Positions 1 to 12,600 of a stretch of 44,340 nucleotides of DNA are shown one piece after another; the stretch's first letter is position 1, and each line of letters starts with the position of its first letter. A program made the translations under genes and the position numbers. The stretch is from NCBI GenBank assembly GCA_964451365.1, contig CAYVIB010000039.1:1-44340 (forward strand), given 5' to 3'. Under the pieces are notes generated by a model. It did not search any database, was not told the DNA's origin, and saw nothing but the letters and a program-made list of their open reading frames with translations. Source of the DNA: CAYVIB01 sp964451365 (GTDB taxonomy: Bacteria > Pseudomonadota > Gammaproteobacteria > Pseudomonadales > Cellvibrionaceae).

Positions 1-3000
1 GTATTGATCGCGTTGGCATTACTGACAACTTCTTCCAACTGGGCGGGCATTCGCTATTGGCAGTTCGCCTGGCGTCACAGTTGGAAAAAGTATTCGATAA
101 ATCGCTGCCAATACGAACCATCCTGATTGCGCCTACTGTAATGGAGCAGGCAAAACAGCTCGAGGAAATAACGACCGAGGTTATCAGTTTTAAAGAATTG
201 ACCCCTGATGTTGAAAATCGGTATCGGCCGTTCCCTCTGACGGAAATCCAGCAGGCGTATTTACTTGGGCGTAACGCTGAATTTGAACTGGGGAATATTT
301 CAACCCACGCCTATATAGAAGAACCGATTTATGATGCCGATCCTAAAAAACTGCAATGGACATTGAATCGTTTGATAGAACGTCACGACATGCTACGCAT
401 GGTAGTGACGGACGAAGGTGAACAGAAAATACTGGAGAGCGTGCCGGAGTATCAGCTGACATGTTATGACTTGACGGCACTCTCCGAGAAGGAAGCGGAG
501 ACTCATGTACTGGCATTGCGCGATGAACTTTCGCACCAGGTGCTGCCCACCAATCGCTGGCCGCTGTTTGATGTTCGGCTCAGTCATTTAAGCCGGCAGC
601 GCGCGATTTTGCATATCAGCATTGATGTTATGCTGATTGATGCCTCAAGCATGCATATCCTCCGGGATAATTGTGTCGAACTCTATTTCAATTCCGGCGA
701 ACAGCTTGCTCCACTCACGCTATCGTTCAGGGACTACGTATTGGCAGAGCGCGAGTTACAGTCCTCCGCGATCTATCAAAATTCAAAAAATTACTGGCTG
801 GCGCGGGTGCCGGATTTTCCCCAAAGACCGGCACTGCCCCTGGCGATGGATCCTTCTCAAATTGAAGAGCCCCGATTTGAGCGTCGACATCATATGGTGG
901 ATTCGAAAAAATGGTCGCGTTTGAAGAAGTTGGCGCAAAAGAGCCAGGTTACACCCACGGTACTGCTTCTGGGTTGCATGGGCGAGGTGCTTAACCGTTG
1001 GTCGGAACATCCCCATTTCGCATTAAACCTTACAATGTTCAATCGTTTGCCGGTCCACCCGGAGGTGAACAGCATTGTCGGCGATTTTACTTCCTTGACG
1101 TTGTTGGAAATGGATTATCGTCGGGAACAGACCCATTTTGCCGACCGACTGCAGACAATACAAAAGCAATTGTGGGAAGACCTCGAACACCGGCATTTTG
1201 GTGGGGTTTCCATGCAGCGCGCTTTGCGAAACAGCCACGGGCAAACCGCGAGTTTTCCCGTCGTGTTTACCAGTACCCTTGGATTGAGGGAAACGGATGC
1301 GCAGGAGATTGATGAGCCGGCTCCGTTGCTGGAGACGCGCGATTCCGACGAGCTTATGAATGGTTTCACCATCACCCAGACATCGCAGGTATGGCTCGAT
1401 ATTCAAGTGTCCGAAGCCATGGGCGATTTACACTGTGACTGGGACAGCGTGGTGGGATTATTCCCCGATGGCCTCCTGGATGACATGTTTGCCGCATTGT
1501 GGGCATTGGTCGATAAACTGGCGGAAGACCAAGCGAACTGGTATGAACAGACAACGGTCGAATTAAATTCGCGAACACGTGAATTAATCGCCGGGGCCAA
1601 CGACGCAGTGCTGCCATTTAAACCGGATTTACTGCACGCGCCGCTTCAAGCGCAAATCACCAGGCAAAGCGAAAAAATAGCGGTTCGCATGGAAGGTTTC
1701 CAGCTCAGTTACCAAAAGCTTGGACAGGCGAGCCAGCATTTGGCGTCGCGGCTGATAGCTGGCGGTGCCGAGGCGAATAAGCTCATTGCCGTGGTGATGG
1801 AAAAAGGCTGGGAACAGGTTGTTGCCGTTCTCGGAATTTTAAATTCTGGCGCGGCTTATTTGCCGATTGATGCAAGTCAGCCGAGAGAGAGAATCCTGCG
1901 GTTGCTGACCCTGGGCGAGGTTAAGCAGGCTGTTATCACACCCGCCTTTGTCGAATTGCTGCCCGAGCATATCGATGTCCATGTTATTGATGAAGCAAGC
2001 ATTGACGAAGCGGCCCATCCGGTCGAGGCAAACCTGGTTCGCGCCAGGCCGTCACATATGGCATACGTGATTTTCACCTCCGGTTCCAGTGGCGAACCCA
2101 AGGGCGTCACCATCACCCACGAGGCGGCATTAAACACAGTCCTGGCCATTAATCATGCGTACGGGATTAATGAAAATGACAGTGTGTTTGGGTTATCCAA
2201 CCTGAACTTTGATTTGTCGGTCTATGACATTTTCGGCGTGTTGGGTGCGGGTGGTACCCTAGTGTTGCCCAAGCCTGAAGAATATCGCAATCCCTCCTCC
2301 TGGCTTTTCTACCTGACGCCGACCGATTCCATGACCGGACAAAATATCACGTTGTGGAACACCGTGCCCGCATTGATGCAGTTGCTGGTGGAAGAATGTG
2401 AATCACGCTCTGTAACGCTGCCCCTGCGCCTGGTGATGATGAGCGGTGACTGGATTCCCGTGGATCTGCCCCGGCGCATTCGGAAGGTTGCGCCATCGGC
2501 GCGGCAGCAGAGCCTGGGAGGGGCCACGGAAGTTTCCATATGGTCCATTCATTACCCCATTACCGATGTGAACCCGAGCTGGCCGAGCATTCCCTATGGC
2601 AAGGCCCTGGCGAATCAACAGGTGTACGTCCTGAAAAATGATTTATCGTTTGCGCCGGTCTGGGTAACGGGCGATTTGTATATCGCGGGTATCGGACTGG
2701 CATCGGGCTATTGGAAGGACGCGGTTAAAACGCAAAACAGTTTTATAGTTCATCCGGCCAGCGGCGAGCGCTTGTATAAAACCGGAGACCAGGGCCGCCT
2801 GTTGCCGGATGGCAATATCGAATTCAAGGGCCGGGCCGACACCCAGGTGAAAATTCGCGGATATCGGGTTGAGTTGGGAGAAATCGAATCCGTTATCAAT
2901 CAGCATGAATCAATCAAGGACGCGGTTGTCAGCCTGGTCAGCGCCGATATGGATAACAGGCACGATGCCCGCAATCAATATCTGGTGGCTTACGTTGTTG

Positions 3001-3476
3001 TTGCGGAAGGTGTGGAGCCGAATGCGGAAGCATTCAACGAATACCTGGAGAGCCGCCTGCCGGAATACATGGTTCCCAAAATCCTGGTGCAACTGGAAAA
3101 GTTGCCATTGACAAGCAACGGCAAGGTCGATCGCGCTTCGCTACCCATGCCGGATATTGCCGAGCAGTCCTCCCACCAGTATGTTGCGCCGGAAAGTGAT
3201 ATGGAGAAAGAATTGTGCGCGATTTGGCAAGAGGTGCTGGGACTCGAGCGTATCGGCATTCACGATAATTTCTTTATGCTGGGAGGCGATTCACTAACTG
3301 CCATGCGCGTGGTAACCAAAATTAATGCAGCGTTCAGTATCGATCTTGGCTTTAATACGTTTTTTGCCGGTCCCACGGTGGAAAGTATTGCCGGCTATAT
3401 TGATGCGCTGGATTTAAATGATTCAAACCTGGAAGAACTGACAGACGACGACACGGTAGAAGAGGGTTCGTTTTAA
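1..3476 (+). CDS. NRPS, 5'-truncated: PCP-(Cy-A-PCP), cysteine-loading heterocyclization module
   Basis: The reading frame is open from nt 3 at the left edge, so the true start lies outside the window; the visible part is 1157 residues. It begins inside a carrier protein (LGGHS, Ser codon near nt 51), followed by a complete Cy-A-PCP module. The Cy domain is recognised by the entry motif PLTEIQQAYLLGR and by DxxxxDxxS (DVMLIDASS, nt 624-650), which replaces the HHxxxDG of ordinary condensation domains. The adenylation domain has FTSGSSGEPKG, and the final PCP has GGDS with the phosphopantetheine serine at nt 3291-3293. The C-terminal tail is strongly acidic (EELTDDDTVEEGSF), which fits a docking partner for the TubC-type domain that opens the next gene. 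The stop codon is directly followed by the ATG of that gene (TAAATG), so the two are translated together. Product: part of a nonribosomal peptide, with cysteine cyclised to thiazoline. Confidence 0.95.
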   Translation, partial: IDRVGITDNFFQLGGHSLLAVRLASQLEKVFDKSLPIRTILIAPTVMEQAKQLEEITTEVISFKELTPDVENRYRPFPLTEIQQAYLLGRNAEFELGNISTHAYIEEPIYDADPKKLQWTLNRLIERHDMLRMVVTDEGEQKILESVPEYQLTCYDLTALSEKEAETHVLALRDELSHQVLPTNRWPLFDVRLSHLSRQRAILHISIDVMLIDASSMHILRDNCVELYFNSGEQLAPLTLSFRDYVLAERELQSSAIYQNSKNYWLARVPDFPQRPALPLAMDPSQIEEPRFERRHHMVDSKKWSRLKKLAQKSQVTPTVLLLGCMGEVLNRWSEHPHFALNLTMFNRLPVHPEVNSIVGDFTSLTLLEMDYRREQTHFADRLQTIQKQLWEDLEHRHFGGVSMQRALRNSHGQTASFPVVFTSTLGLRETDAQEIDEPAPLLETRDSDELMNGFTITQTSQVWLDIQVSEAMGDLHCDWDSVVGLFPDGLLDDMFAALWALVDKLAEDQANWYEQTTVELNSRTRELIAGANDAVLPFKPDLLHAPLQAQITRQSEKIAVRMEGFQLSYQKLGQASQHLASRLIAGGAEANKLIAVVMEKGWEQVVAVLGILNSGAAYLPIDASQPRERILRLLTLGEVKQAVITPAFVELLPEHIDVHVIDEASIDEAAHPVEANLVRARPSHMAYVIFTSGSSGEPKGVTITHEAALNTVLAINHAYGINENDSVFGLSNLNFDLSVYDIFGVLGAGGTLVLPKPEEYRNPSSWLFYLTPTDSMTGQNITLWNTVPALMQLLVEECESRSVTLPLRLVMMSGDWIPVDLPRRIRKVAPSARQQSLGGATEVSIWSIHYPITDVNPSWPSIPYGKALANQQVYVLKNDLSFAPVWVTGDLYIAGIGLASGYWKDAVKTQNSFIVHPASGERLYKTGDQGRLLPDGNIEFKGRADTQVKIRGYRVELGEIESVINQHESIKDAVVSLVSADMDNRHDARNQYLVAYVVVAEGVEPNAEAFNEYLESRLPEYMVPKILVQLEKLPLTSNGKVDRASLPMPDIAEQSSHQYVAPESDMEKELCAIWQEVLGLERIGIHDNFFMLGGDSLTAMRVVTKINAAFSIDLGFNTFFAGPTVESIAGYIDALDLNDSNLEELTDDDTVEEGSF
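225..3420 (+). other. NRPS module: Cy - A(Cys predicted) - PCP
   Basis: The Cy domain spans about nt 225-1600, A about 1640-3170 and PCP about 3190-3400. I hand-aligned the substrate-binding residues to the GrsA positions: FDLSVYD gives D235/L236/Y239, WNTVP gives N278, LVMMSGD gives M299/S301, LGGATEVSIW gives L322/I330/W331, and the A10 lysine completes DLYNMSLIWK. This belongs to the cysteine group of codes known from yersiniabactin- and pyochelin-type modules. Cy plus A(Cys) is the standard arrangement for thiazoline formation. No oxidase or reductase domain is inserted, so the ring would remain a thiazoline unless a separate enzyme acts. Confidence 0.85.
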
Positions 3477-3665
3477 ATGGCCAGTCACATAATAAGAGAA
3501 GCCGCAAAAAAAGGTATTCATCTGTACTTAAAAGGCGACACGCTCGCCTTTAAAGCGCCCAAAGGGGCAATGTCGGAAGACTTCAAGAACGCCATTGCGG
3601 AAAACAAAGAGGAAATCATCCGCCTGTTAAAGTCCAGAGAAAGCGCACCCCAAAGGACCGACACC
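3477..3665 (+). other. TubC-type N-terminal docking domain
   Basis: About the first 60 residues match the pattern of the TubC N-terminal docking family: a helix (IREAAKKGIHLYLKGD), a short beta hairpin (LAFKAPKGAMS) and a closing helix (AIAENKEEIIRLLK). Such domains bind the acidic tail of the preceding synthetase in trans. The preceding gene ends in exactly such a tail, so the 3476/3477 boundary is a true subunit junction and the Cy-A(Cys)-PCP module hands its chain to module 1 of this protein. Confidence 0.85.
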
Positions 3666-6600
3666 CACATAGAAAAATTGGACAGGCCTGACGGTAAGGC
3701 TCCTACGTCCTTCGCTCAGCAACGTTTGTGGGTATTGGAGCAAATTGACGGTAGCAGTGCGCACTATAACCTGCCAGGGGCGCTAAGGTTGGAAGGCGTG
3801 CTTGATGTTCAGGCGTTAAACCAGACCTTTACCAGTATTGTTGAACGTCACGAAAGTTTGCGCACGTGCTTTTCAACCGATGAAAACGGGCAAGTGATCC
3901 AGGTGATTCAGGCCGCGGTTCCCTTCGTCCTGCCGATGACCGATTTATCCGGTTTGAACAGCGATGAACGTCAACGCCAACTGGCGGAGCTTATGGAGGA
4001 GGATTCCCACCGGGTATTCAACCTGAGCCGCGACCTGATGTTGCGGGCCCACTTGATTAAACTGACTGACCGGGAACACGTTATTCTGGTGACCATGCAC
4101 CACATCGCCGCCGATGGTTGGTCCATGTCGATCCTGATTAATGAATTCAGCGCGCTTTACAGTGCCTATGTTCAAGACCAGGAGAATCCGCTGACGCCGC
4201 TGCCGATTCAATATGCGGATTACGCCCGCTGGCAACGTAACTGGCTAAAAGGCGAAGTGCTGGATCGGCAGTTGGGGTATTGGGAAAAGCAGCTGGCGGG
4301 CCTGCCCCTTGTTCACGGTTTGCCGCTCGACCATCCTCGCCCCGCGGTACAGACTTTTAGCGGAAACAACTACGGCGCGCTGGTGGACCCAACAACAAGC
4401 CGGGCATTTAACCAGCTTTGCAGGGCGCATGGCGCAACATTGTTCATGGGCCTGCATGCGGCCTTTAATGTGCTGTTGTCACGCTACAGCAACGAAACCG
4501 ATATTGTCGTGGGAACCCCGATCGCGAACCGGGAGCAGGCGGAAGTCGAAGGCCTGATCGGCTTCTTTAACAATACCCTGGTGTTGCGCGGTGATCTTTC
4601 AGGGCAGCCGAGTTTTGTCGAATTATTGCAACAAAGCAAAAGTGTTTTGTTGGACGCTTATGCGCACCAGCAGGTGCCTTTTGAAAAAATAGTCGAACGC
4701 CTGCAGCCGGAGCGCAACTTAAGCCACAGTGCCTTGTTCCAGATAATGCTCGCACTGCAAAACACCCAGGGCGGGAGCCTGGATTTGCCGGGGCTGACGC
4801 TAAGCGCCGTCGGGCAGAACGGTGGCGGTGTGGAGCAATATGATCTTTCGCTCAATATTGTTGACACCGAAAAAGGTTTGTATTTTGGATGGGGATACAA
4901 CACCGACCTGTTCGAACGAAAAACCATTGCCGGAATGGCGGAACACCTTACCTTGTTGCTGAAAGCGCTTGTTGCAGAGCCGGAGCAAAATGTTTTCAAA
5001 ATAGACCTGTTGACCGAACAGGAGCGGCAACAGTTGTTGGTGGAATGGAACAACACCGAAAATGGCTATTCGGATAACAGATGCTTCCATGAGCTTTTTG
5101 AAGCGCAGGCTGATAGTGACCCCGACACGGTCGCCGTTATTTTTGAAGACCAGCAAATAACCTATGGCGAGTTAAATGGCAAAGCGAACCAGCTTGCCTG
5201 GTACCTCGCGGAAGAACAGCGAATTAAACCGGATACCCTGGTGGGAATCTGCGTCGAGCGGTCCCTGGATATGGTAATCGGGATTCTGGCGATTCTGAAA
5301 GCCGGCGGTGCCTACGTTCCCTTGGATCCGGAATACCCCGAAGCGCGTCTGGCCTATATGCTGGAGGATGCAAACCTCGACGTGGTGCTGACACAGAGTC
5401 ATCTTTGTGGCAAATTGTCCGTAGCAACCACCCAAGCCGTGATTTTGGATAGCGACCCATTTAAGCAGCAGTTAAACCGTTATCCGCTCGCCAATCCCGG
5501 CACCGAATCTCAGGGGGTATCCCCAAACAACCTGGCCTATATTATTTATACCTCGGGCTCGACCGGCAAGCCAAAGGGTGTGATGATCGAACATGCCAGC
5601 CTGGTCAGCACGTTACTTGGTTTAAGTAAAACCTTCCAGGTTACGCCGGAAGACTCCTCCGCCTATATTGCTTCCGTCGCATTTGATATCGCGCTGTTTG
5701 AGTTGTTTTTACCATTAATCAACGGCGGCCGTTCCATTATTATTCGCCGTGAAGCGCTGTATGATTTCGATGCATTGGCGAGTGAGTTAAAGCAATGCAC
5801 ATTACTGCACGCTGTTCCCAGCCTGATGGCGGAAATCTGTGCATACAAGGGCGCACATCCATCCAGTTTTGCGTGCGTAAGAAAGGTGTTTGTCGGCGGA
5901 GACTACGTGCCACCCAGTCTGCTCAGCAAGTTGGCGACAACCTTTTCGGGAGCCGATGTTGTGGAACTCTATGGTCCGACCGAATCCACAATCCTGAGTA
6001 CGTACGCGCCGGTTACCGAGGAACTGTTAAATCACGCCAACGCTATTATCGGCAAGGCTTTGCCCAACCGTTTTCTTTGCGTGCTCAATGCCGGTAACAC
6101 ACTGGCACCCGTCGGTGTCGCGGGGGAGCTGCATATTGGGGGGACGGGCCTGGCTCGCGGTTATTTAAGCCGTGCGGAATTAACTGACGAAAAATTTATT
6201 CCCAATCCGTTTCGCGACGCCGGCAATGTTTCCAGTAGCGCACGTTTGTACAAAACCGGTGACCTGGTGCGCTGGTTGCCTGACGGAAACCTGGAATTTT
6301 TGGGCCGTATCGACCATCAGGTAAAAATTCGTGGCTTCCGGATAGAGTTGGGGGAAATTGAAAGCACCCTCAATTCGTGCACGGATGTTGTGGATGCGAT
6401 TGTGGTTGCCAGGGAAGCCGACGTCGGTGGGGACAAGCACTTGGTGGCTTATGTGGTGACAGAAGCTGTTGATTTGCGAAACGACAGTAAACAATCCGCC
6501 ACGGCACGACAGGAACTTATCGAAAAGCTACGTCATCACCTGAACCGCTCGTTGCCGGATTATATGGTGCCGGGCGCGTTTGTCCTGCTGGCCCAGTGGC

Positions 6601-9600
6601 CCCTGACGCCGAACGGTAAAGTGGATCGCAAGGCACTGCCGGAACCCGATGTCTCCCGGCAACAGGAAGTTTATCTTGCCCCACGTACCGAAACAGAAAA
6701 AGTTCTGTGCGAGATTTGGCAGGAGGTGTTGGGGGTAGAGCGTGTCGGCATCACCGATAACTTTTTCCGGCTAGGTGGCCACTCCCTTCTCGTTATGCAG
6801 GTAATAGCGCGATTGCAGTATCCGCGTTTTCAGGAAAGAGGCATATCGTTGACAGCGCGGCAGCTATTCAGCGCGCCGCGTTTATCTGATCTGGCGGAAC
6901 TGCTGGACGGTGCTACAGCGAAACCGGAGCCCGCCTTCCAGGCACCCGGGAATTTGATTCCGCAAGGCTGCGAATCCATTACGCCGGAAATGCTTCCGCT
7001 GGTGAAGCTGACGGAAAAGGAAATCGCCCGTATTGTTGAAGGTGTTCCAGGTGGCGCGGCTAATGTGCAGGATATCTATCCGCTTGTCCCGCTACAGGAA
7101 GGAATTTTGTTCCACCACACGATGAGCACCGGGGGCGATCCGTATGTGCTGCCGGTCCTGTTCAAAATTAACGGCGAGCACGCGGTCAACAATTTTATCG
7201 ATGCGCTGCAGTTTATTGTTAACCGTCACGATGTATTGCGCACGGCAATATTCTGGAAAAATCTGCCAACACCAGTACAGGTCGTATGCCGATGGGCGAG
7301 CCTACCTGTTACCTGGCTGGACCTGGGGAACGAATCGGAAAACGTTGAAGACCTTGAGGCGGAAATGCATGCGCGTTGCGAGCCCCGGCGACAAAAGATG
7401 GATTTGGGGCGGGCACCGTTAATCCAATTGCAGATAGCGCGCGACGGCAACTCGGAAAAACACTTTGTGTTGCTTCAGTATCACCACATTATTTCCGATC
7501 ACGTGGGCCTGGAAATTATTCAGGACGAGTTGGCACTTTATCAGGCAGGCCAGGCGGAAAAGCTCTTAACTCCCATTCCGTATCGCGAATTTGTAGCGCA
7601 CGCGCAATACCAGGCATTGCACCACGATGCCGAATCGTTTTTTACGCGGACGCTCGGGGATGTGGAAGAGCCGACCACACCGTTCAATTTGATTGATGTG
7701 GCGGGTGACGGCAGTCGTATCGTCGAAACCCGTGCCGGAGTGCCCAATGAAGTTTCGGAGGCTGTTCGCCGCGTTACCAAAAAACTGGCGATGAGCCCTG
7801 CGGCGTTGTTTCACGCCGCCTGGGCCATGGTGATTGCCGGCTGTAGCGGGCGCGACGACGTTGTTTTCGGCACGGTGTTGTCGGGCCGGCTGCAGGGCAC
7901 GGTGGGTGCGGAAAACATGTTGGGTGTGTTTATCAATACGCTGCCGTTACGGGTGAAGCTGCATCACTCCAGCGCGATCGATTTAATTCGCCAGGTGCAA
8001 AATTCGTTGACCGACCTGCTGCCTTATGAGCAGGCCTCCCTGGCCCTGGCGCAGCACTGCAGTGGCGTACCAACGGGCTCGCCTTTGTTTAGCGCGATGC
8101 TTAACTATCGCCATTCGGCGGCGGCGGAAACCAGAGGCGTGTCCGATCCTGCTCCGGCAGATAGGGATATTCCTGATCAGGAAAACGGAATGGAAGTTAT
8201 CTCCTGGCAGGAGCGAACCAATTATCCGTTTAACATTTCCGTTGACGATTTTGGCAAGGAATTCGCGCTGGATGTGCAAGTGGATAACTCCGTCAGTGCA
8301 GAACGTGTTCTGGCCTATATGCAAACGGCGATTGCCATGTTGGTTAAAGCGCTTGAGTTTTCCCCACAGCAGCCGGTAACTGCCCTGTCGATTCTGCCGG
8401 AGATTGAACGCCATCAGTTACTCGCGGCGTGGAATGACACGGCAGTTGAGTACCCGGCGGATAAATGCATCCACCAACAGTTTGAAATGCAGGTGGAAGT
8501 CAATCCAGATGCTGTTGCGGTTGTTTTTGAAAGCCAGCAGCTTACCTACGGCGAGTTGAACCGACAAGCAAACCAGCTTGCACATTATTTAATAAATGAA
8601 AAGCAGGTAACACCGGACACGCCGGTGGGCATTTGTATTGAACGCTCGCTGGAAATGGTGATCGGCATCCTTGCGGTCTTAAAAACCGGAGGCGCCTACG
8701 TGCCGCTGGACCCGGAATATCCATCGGCGCGCTTGCAATACATGTTGGAGGATGCGGGGCTTAACGCGGTTCTAACCCAAAGTCACCTGCTTGGAATCAC
8801 TCCGGTGAGTGATACACAGGCGGTGTGCCTGGACGACAGTGCATTGCGGGAGTTGCTGCGCCGGCAGCCGACGCATAACCCGGATGCAAGTGCACTGGGG
8901 TTAACCCCAAAACATCTGGCCTACGTGATTTATACCTCCGGCTCGACCGGTAATCCGAAAGGTGTCATGGTCGAGCACAGGGCGCTGGTCAATCGAATCG
9001 ATTGGATGAACCGCCAGTACGGTTCGACACCTTCCGACCGCATTTTGCAGAAAACGCCTTTCAGTTTTGACGTCTCGGTTTGGGAGTTTGTCTGGCCGTT
9101 AACGGTTGGGGCGGGGCTGGTGCTGGCCGCGCCGGGCGGTCATAAAGATCCCGCTTACCTGTCCGCGTTAATTCGCGGGCAGCGGATTACCAAATTGCAT
9201 TTCGTGCCGTCGATGCTGGGTAGCATGCTTACCTTGGGCGACCTGCCGCAGTGCACCTCGTTGCGCCAGGTTTTTTGCAGCGGCGAAGCGCTGGCCTTGC
9301 ACCACATTGAACAGTTCCAGGCCAAGTGCCCTTGGGCGGAGTTGCACAACCTGTACGGCCCCACCGAAGCGGCAATCGATGTGAGCTATTGGGATTGCTC
9401 CCAAAGCCGTGCCGACCTTGGCAGCGTGCCCATCGGCCGACCGATTCATAACGTTCAACTGTTTGTGCTCGACCGTAACCTGAATCCGGCACCGGCCTGC
9501 GTTGCCGGTGAACTTCATATTGGCGGCGTTGGTTTGGCGCGCGGTTATCTGCACCGTGCCGAGCTGACCGCCGAAAAATTTATTACCAATCCGTTCCACG

Positions 9601-12600
9601 ACAAAAGCAATCCGTCGAGCAGCGGGCGCCTGTATAAAACCGGTGATTTGGTACGCTGGCTGCCCGATGGCAATCTGGAATTCCTGGGACGGATTGACCA
9701 TCAGGTGAAAGTGCGCGGATTCCGTATTGAACTCGGCGAGATCGAGAATGCGTTGACCCGGCACGATGAAGTCAAGGAAGCCATCGTACTCGCCAGAAAC
9801 ACATCAACAGATGATAAACGGCTTGTAGCGTACGTGGTGACGGACGCGATCGATGTGCACGACGGCAGTGAAGAGGGCGCTGCCACGCGACACCGGTTTA
9901 TCGAAGCGCTGCGCCGGCATTTAAGCCAAACGCTACCGGATTACATGGTGCCGTCGGCGTTCGTGTTATTAAAGCAACTGCCGTTAACGCCAAACGGCAA
10001 GGCGGATCGCAAGGCGCTGCCCGAACCGGATTTCGCCGAACAACAGGCGGCGTATGTTGCCCCGCGCACGGAAGTTGAGAAACGACTGTGTGAGATATGG
10101 CGGGAGGTGCTGGGTATAGAAAAGGTCGGAATTACAGATAATTTTTTCCAGTTGGGTGGACACTCCATTTCGGCGCTGCAGTTGGTGTCGTCAATGAACC
10201 TGGCGCTCAACGCGAATATATCCGTGCGCGATATATTTATTGCCCCCACCATTGAAGCGCTTGTCGCGGAAGCGGATTTCACCCGGTCGTCGCTTGTCTA
10301 TCAACAGCTGGAAGCAGGGCTGCGAAATATCGAGGCGTTGCAGCAGTCGATACTGAACGACCCGCAGCAGCGACGGCATTTACCGGAGAATTACGAGGAT
10401 TTTTATCCGCTCAGTACCATTCAGCAGAGCATGGTTTTCTTTGCTCAGGCGCAGCCGGAAGAGCCTTTGTATCACGACCAGTTTCCGTATGTGATTCCGG
10501 TATCTGATTTCAATTTCGCGGCGTTCCAACAGGCCGTTGATCTGCTGTCCCAAAACCACACCATATTGCGCAGCAGTTTTGACGTAACCAATTTCGATAT
10601 GCCGCTGCAAGTGGTGCACACCAAGCCGATTGTCGCGGTCGATTTCGATGATGTGTCACATCTACCGGTCGACATTCAACAACAGAAAATACAATCCTGT
10701 TGCCAAGAGGATTTGCGGAACAAATTCATCTTTCAATGCGGCCAGCCTTTATGGCGGGTTCACGCATTTACCTTAAATCCCGGTCAGGTCTGTTTTATCC
10801 TGTCATTCCAGCACGCCATTCTGGATGGCTGGAGCGTGAACGCAATGGTGGCGGAGTTGATGCGGCACTATATCGCCATCGACAAAGGATTACCGCCAAC
10901 CGGCGAAAACGAACCGCGGGATGAGCGGGCAACTTCCGGTTCTGGAAAACCCGGCTATAAAGATTATGTCGCGATTAATCTCGCACGTTCCGCTTCCGAA
11001 AACACCATCCAATTTTGGCAAGCGTATTTAAAGGATTACAACCGCATGAAGCTGCCATTCAATTACAGTGGCAGGCCGATATCCGACGAACCGGGTATGA
11101 AAATGTTGCGCGCCGACATAGACGAAGGGCTGTTGCAATCCCTTCAGCAGCGGGCCCGGCGCGACGGATACAGTATCAAGGAGGTTTGCCTTGCGGCTCA
11201 CGTTCATACCCTGTCGCTGTTAAGCGCGGACGAAGAGATATTAACCGGGGTTGTGACGCACGACCGCCCGGCGTTGGACGGTGCGGAAAAAATTCTCGGC
11301 TGTTTCCTTAATACCATTCCCATGCGCCTGCCGGCGGGCAAGTCGGGTCAAAAGCCGGACCTGCTCAATAGCGTGCGCCAGTACCTGAACCGAACCAAGG
11401 AGCACGAACTGTTTCTGGGGGATATCGCCGCCGCGGTTGGTGAGCGTAATGTCAGCGGCAATCCCTTGTTCGATATTCTTTTTAATTTTACCGATTTTCC
11501 TTCCGCCAACGTTTATGACGAGGCTCTTGCGGAAGCGAACGAAGATAAAAAGCCCGATAATGCCCGCGCGATGAACGGCAAATCACCGGTATCCGGTGAT
11601 GCTGCCGGCGTGGTAATCAAAAGTTCGGAAATGACCAACACCCTGTTGGATATAGAAGCTCACAAGTACGGGGAGCAGGGTATCGCGGTGCAGGTAAAGT
11701 ATTCGCCAAAATACTTTCACACTACAGAAGTTGAAACGATATTGTCGCTGTACATGAGCGTGCTCAAAAGTTTCGTTGATGACCGGGCGGAACTGCCCTC
11801 GACCCGATTGATCAGCGCGATTAATGAAGCAGGTGGACACGGCGATTTTAATCAAACCGACCGGGCTTACCAGGATAAAAAGACTTTGCACCGGTTGTTT
11901 GAAGAGCAGGTTCAGCGGACTCCGGAGGCTGTTGCTCTGCGTCAGCATGGTAAGACCATGTCCTACGGGCAGCTTGATCAGCGGGCCAACCGCATAGCCC
12001 GTTTGCTGCTGAGCAAGGGAGTGAATCCGGGTGATCATGTGGGGTTGGTGTTCCCACGCGCGTTCGATTTGATTGCCGCGATTTTTGGCATTTTGAAAGC
12101 CGGCGCGGCCTATGTGCCCATGGAGCCGGGTTATCCTCTTGCGCGCCGTCAGGCAATAGCGGAAAGTGCCGGTCTCAGTGGAGTTCTAATCGACCCGTCT
12201 GTGCGGCAAGCTGACGATTCCACCGACGGTTTAAATTACATCTGCCTGGATGACGCCGAGCTTGCGCAGTGTTCCGCGGAGAATCCGGGGATTGACAAGG
12301 ATGCGGGCGAACTTGCATATATCATCTATACCTCGGGTTCCACCGGCCTGCCCAAAGGCGTAAGAATTGCGCATCACTCAGCGGTGAACCTGATGAGTTG
12401 GGTAAATCGCGAGTTTTCCATTCGCGCTTCCGACGTCATGTTGTGTGTTACCTCGGTCAGTTTCGATCTGTCGGTCTACGACATTTTTGGCGTGCTGAGC
12501 GCCGGTGGCAGCATTGTGATAGCTGAACAGGCCCAGGTGCGTGATCCGCAACAGTTGATTGAGTTGATTAAAAGTGAACGCGTTACCTTCTGGGATTCGG

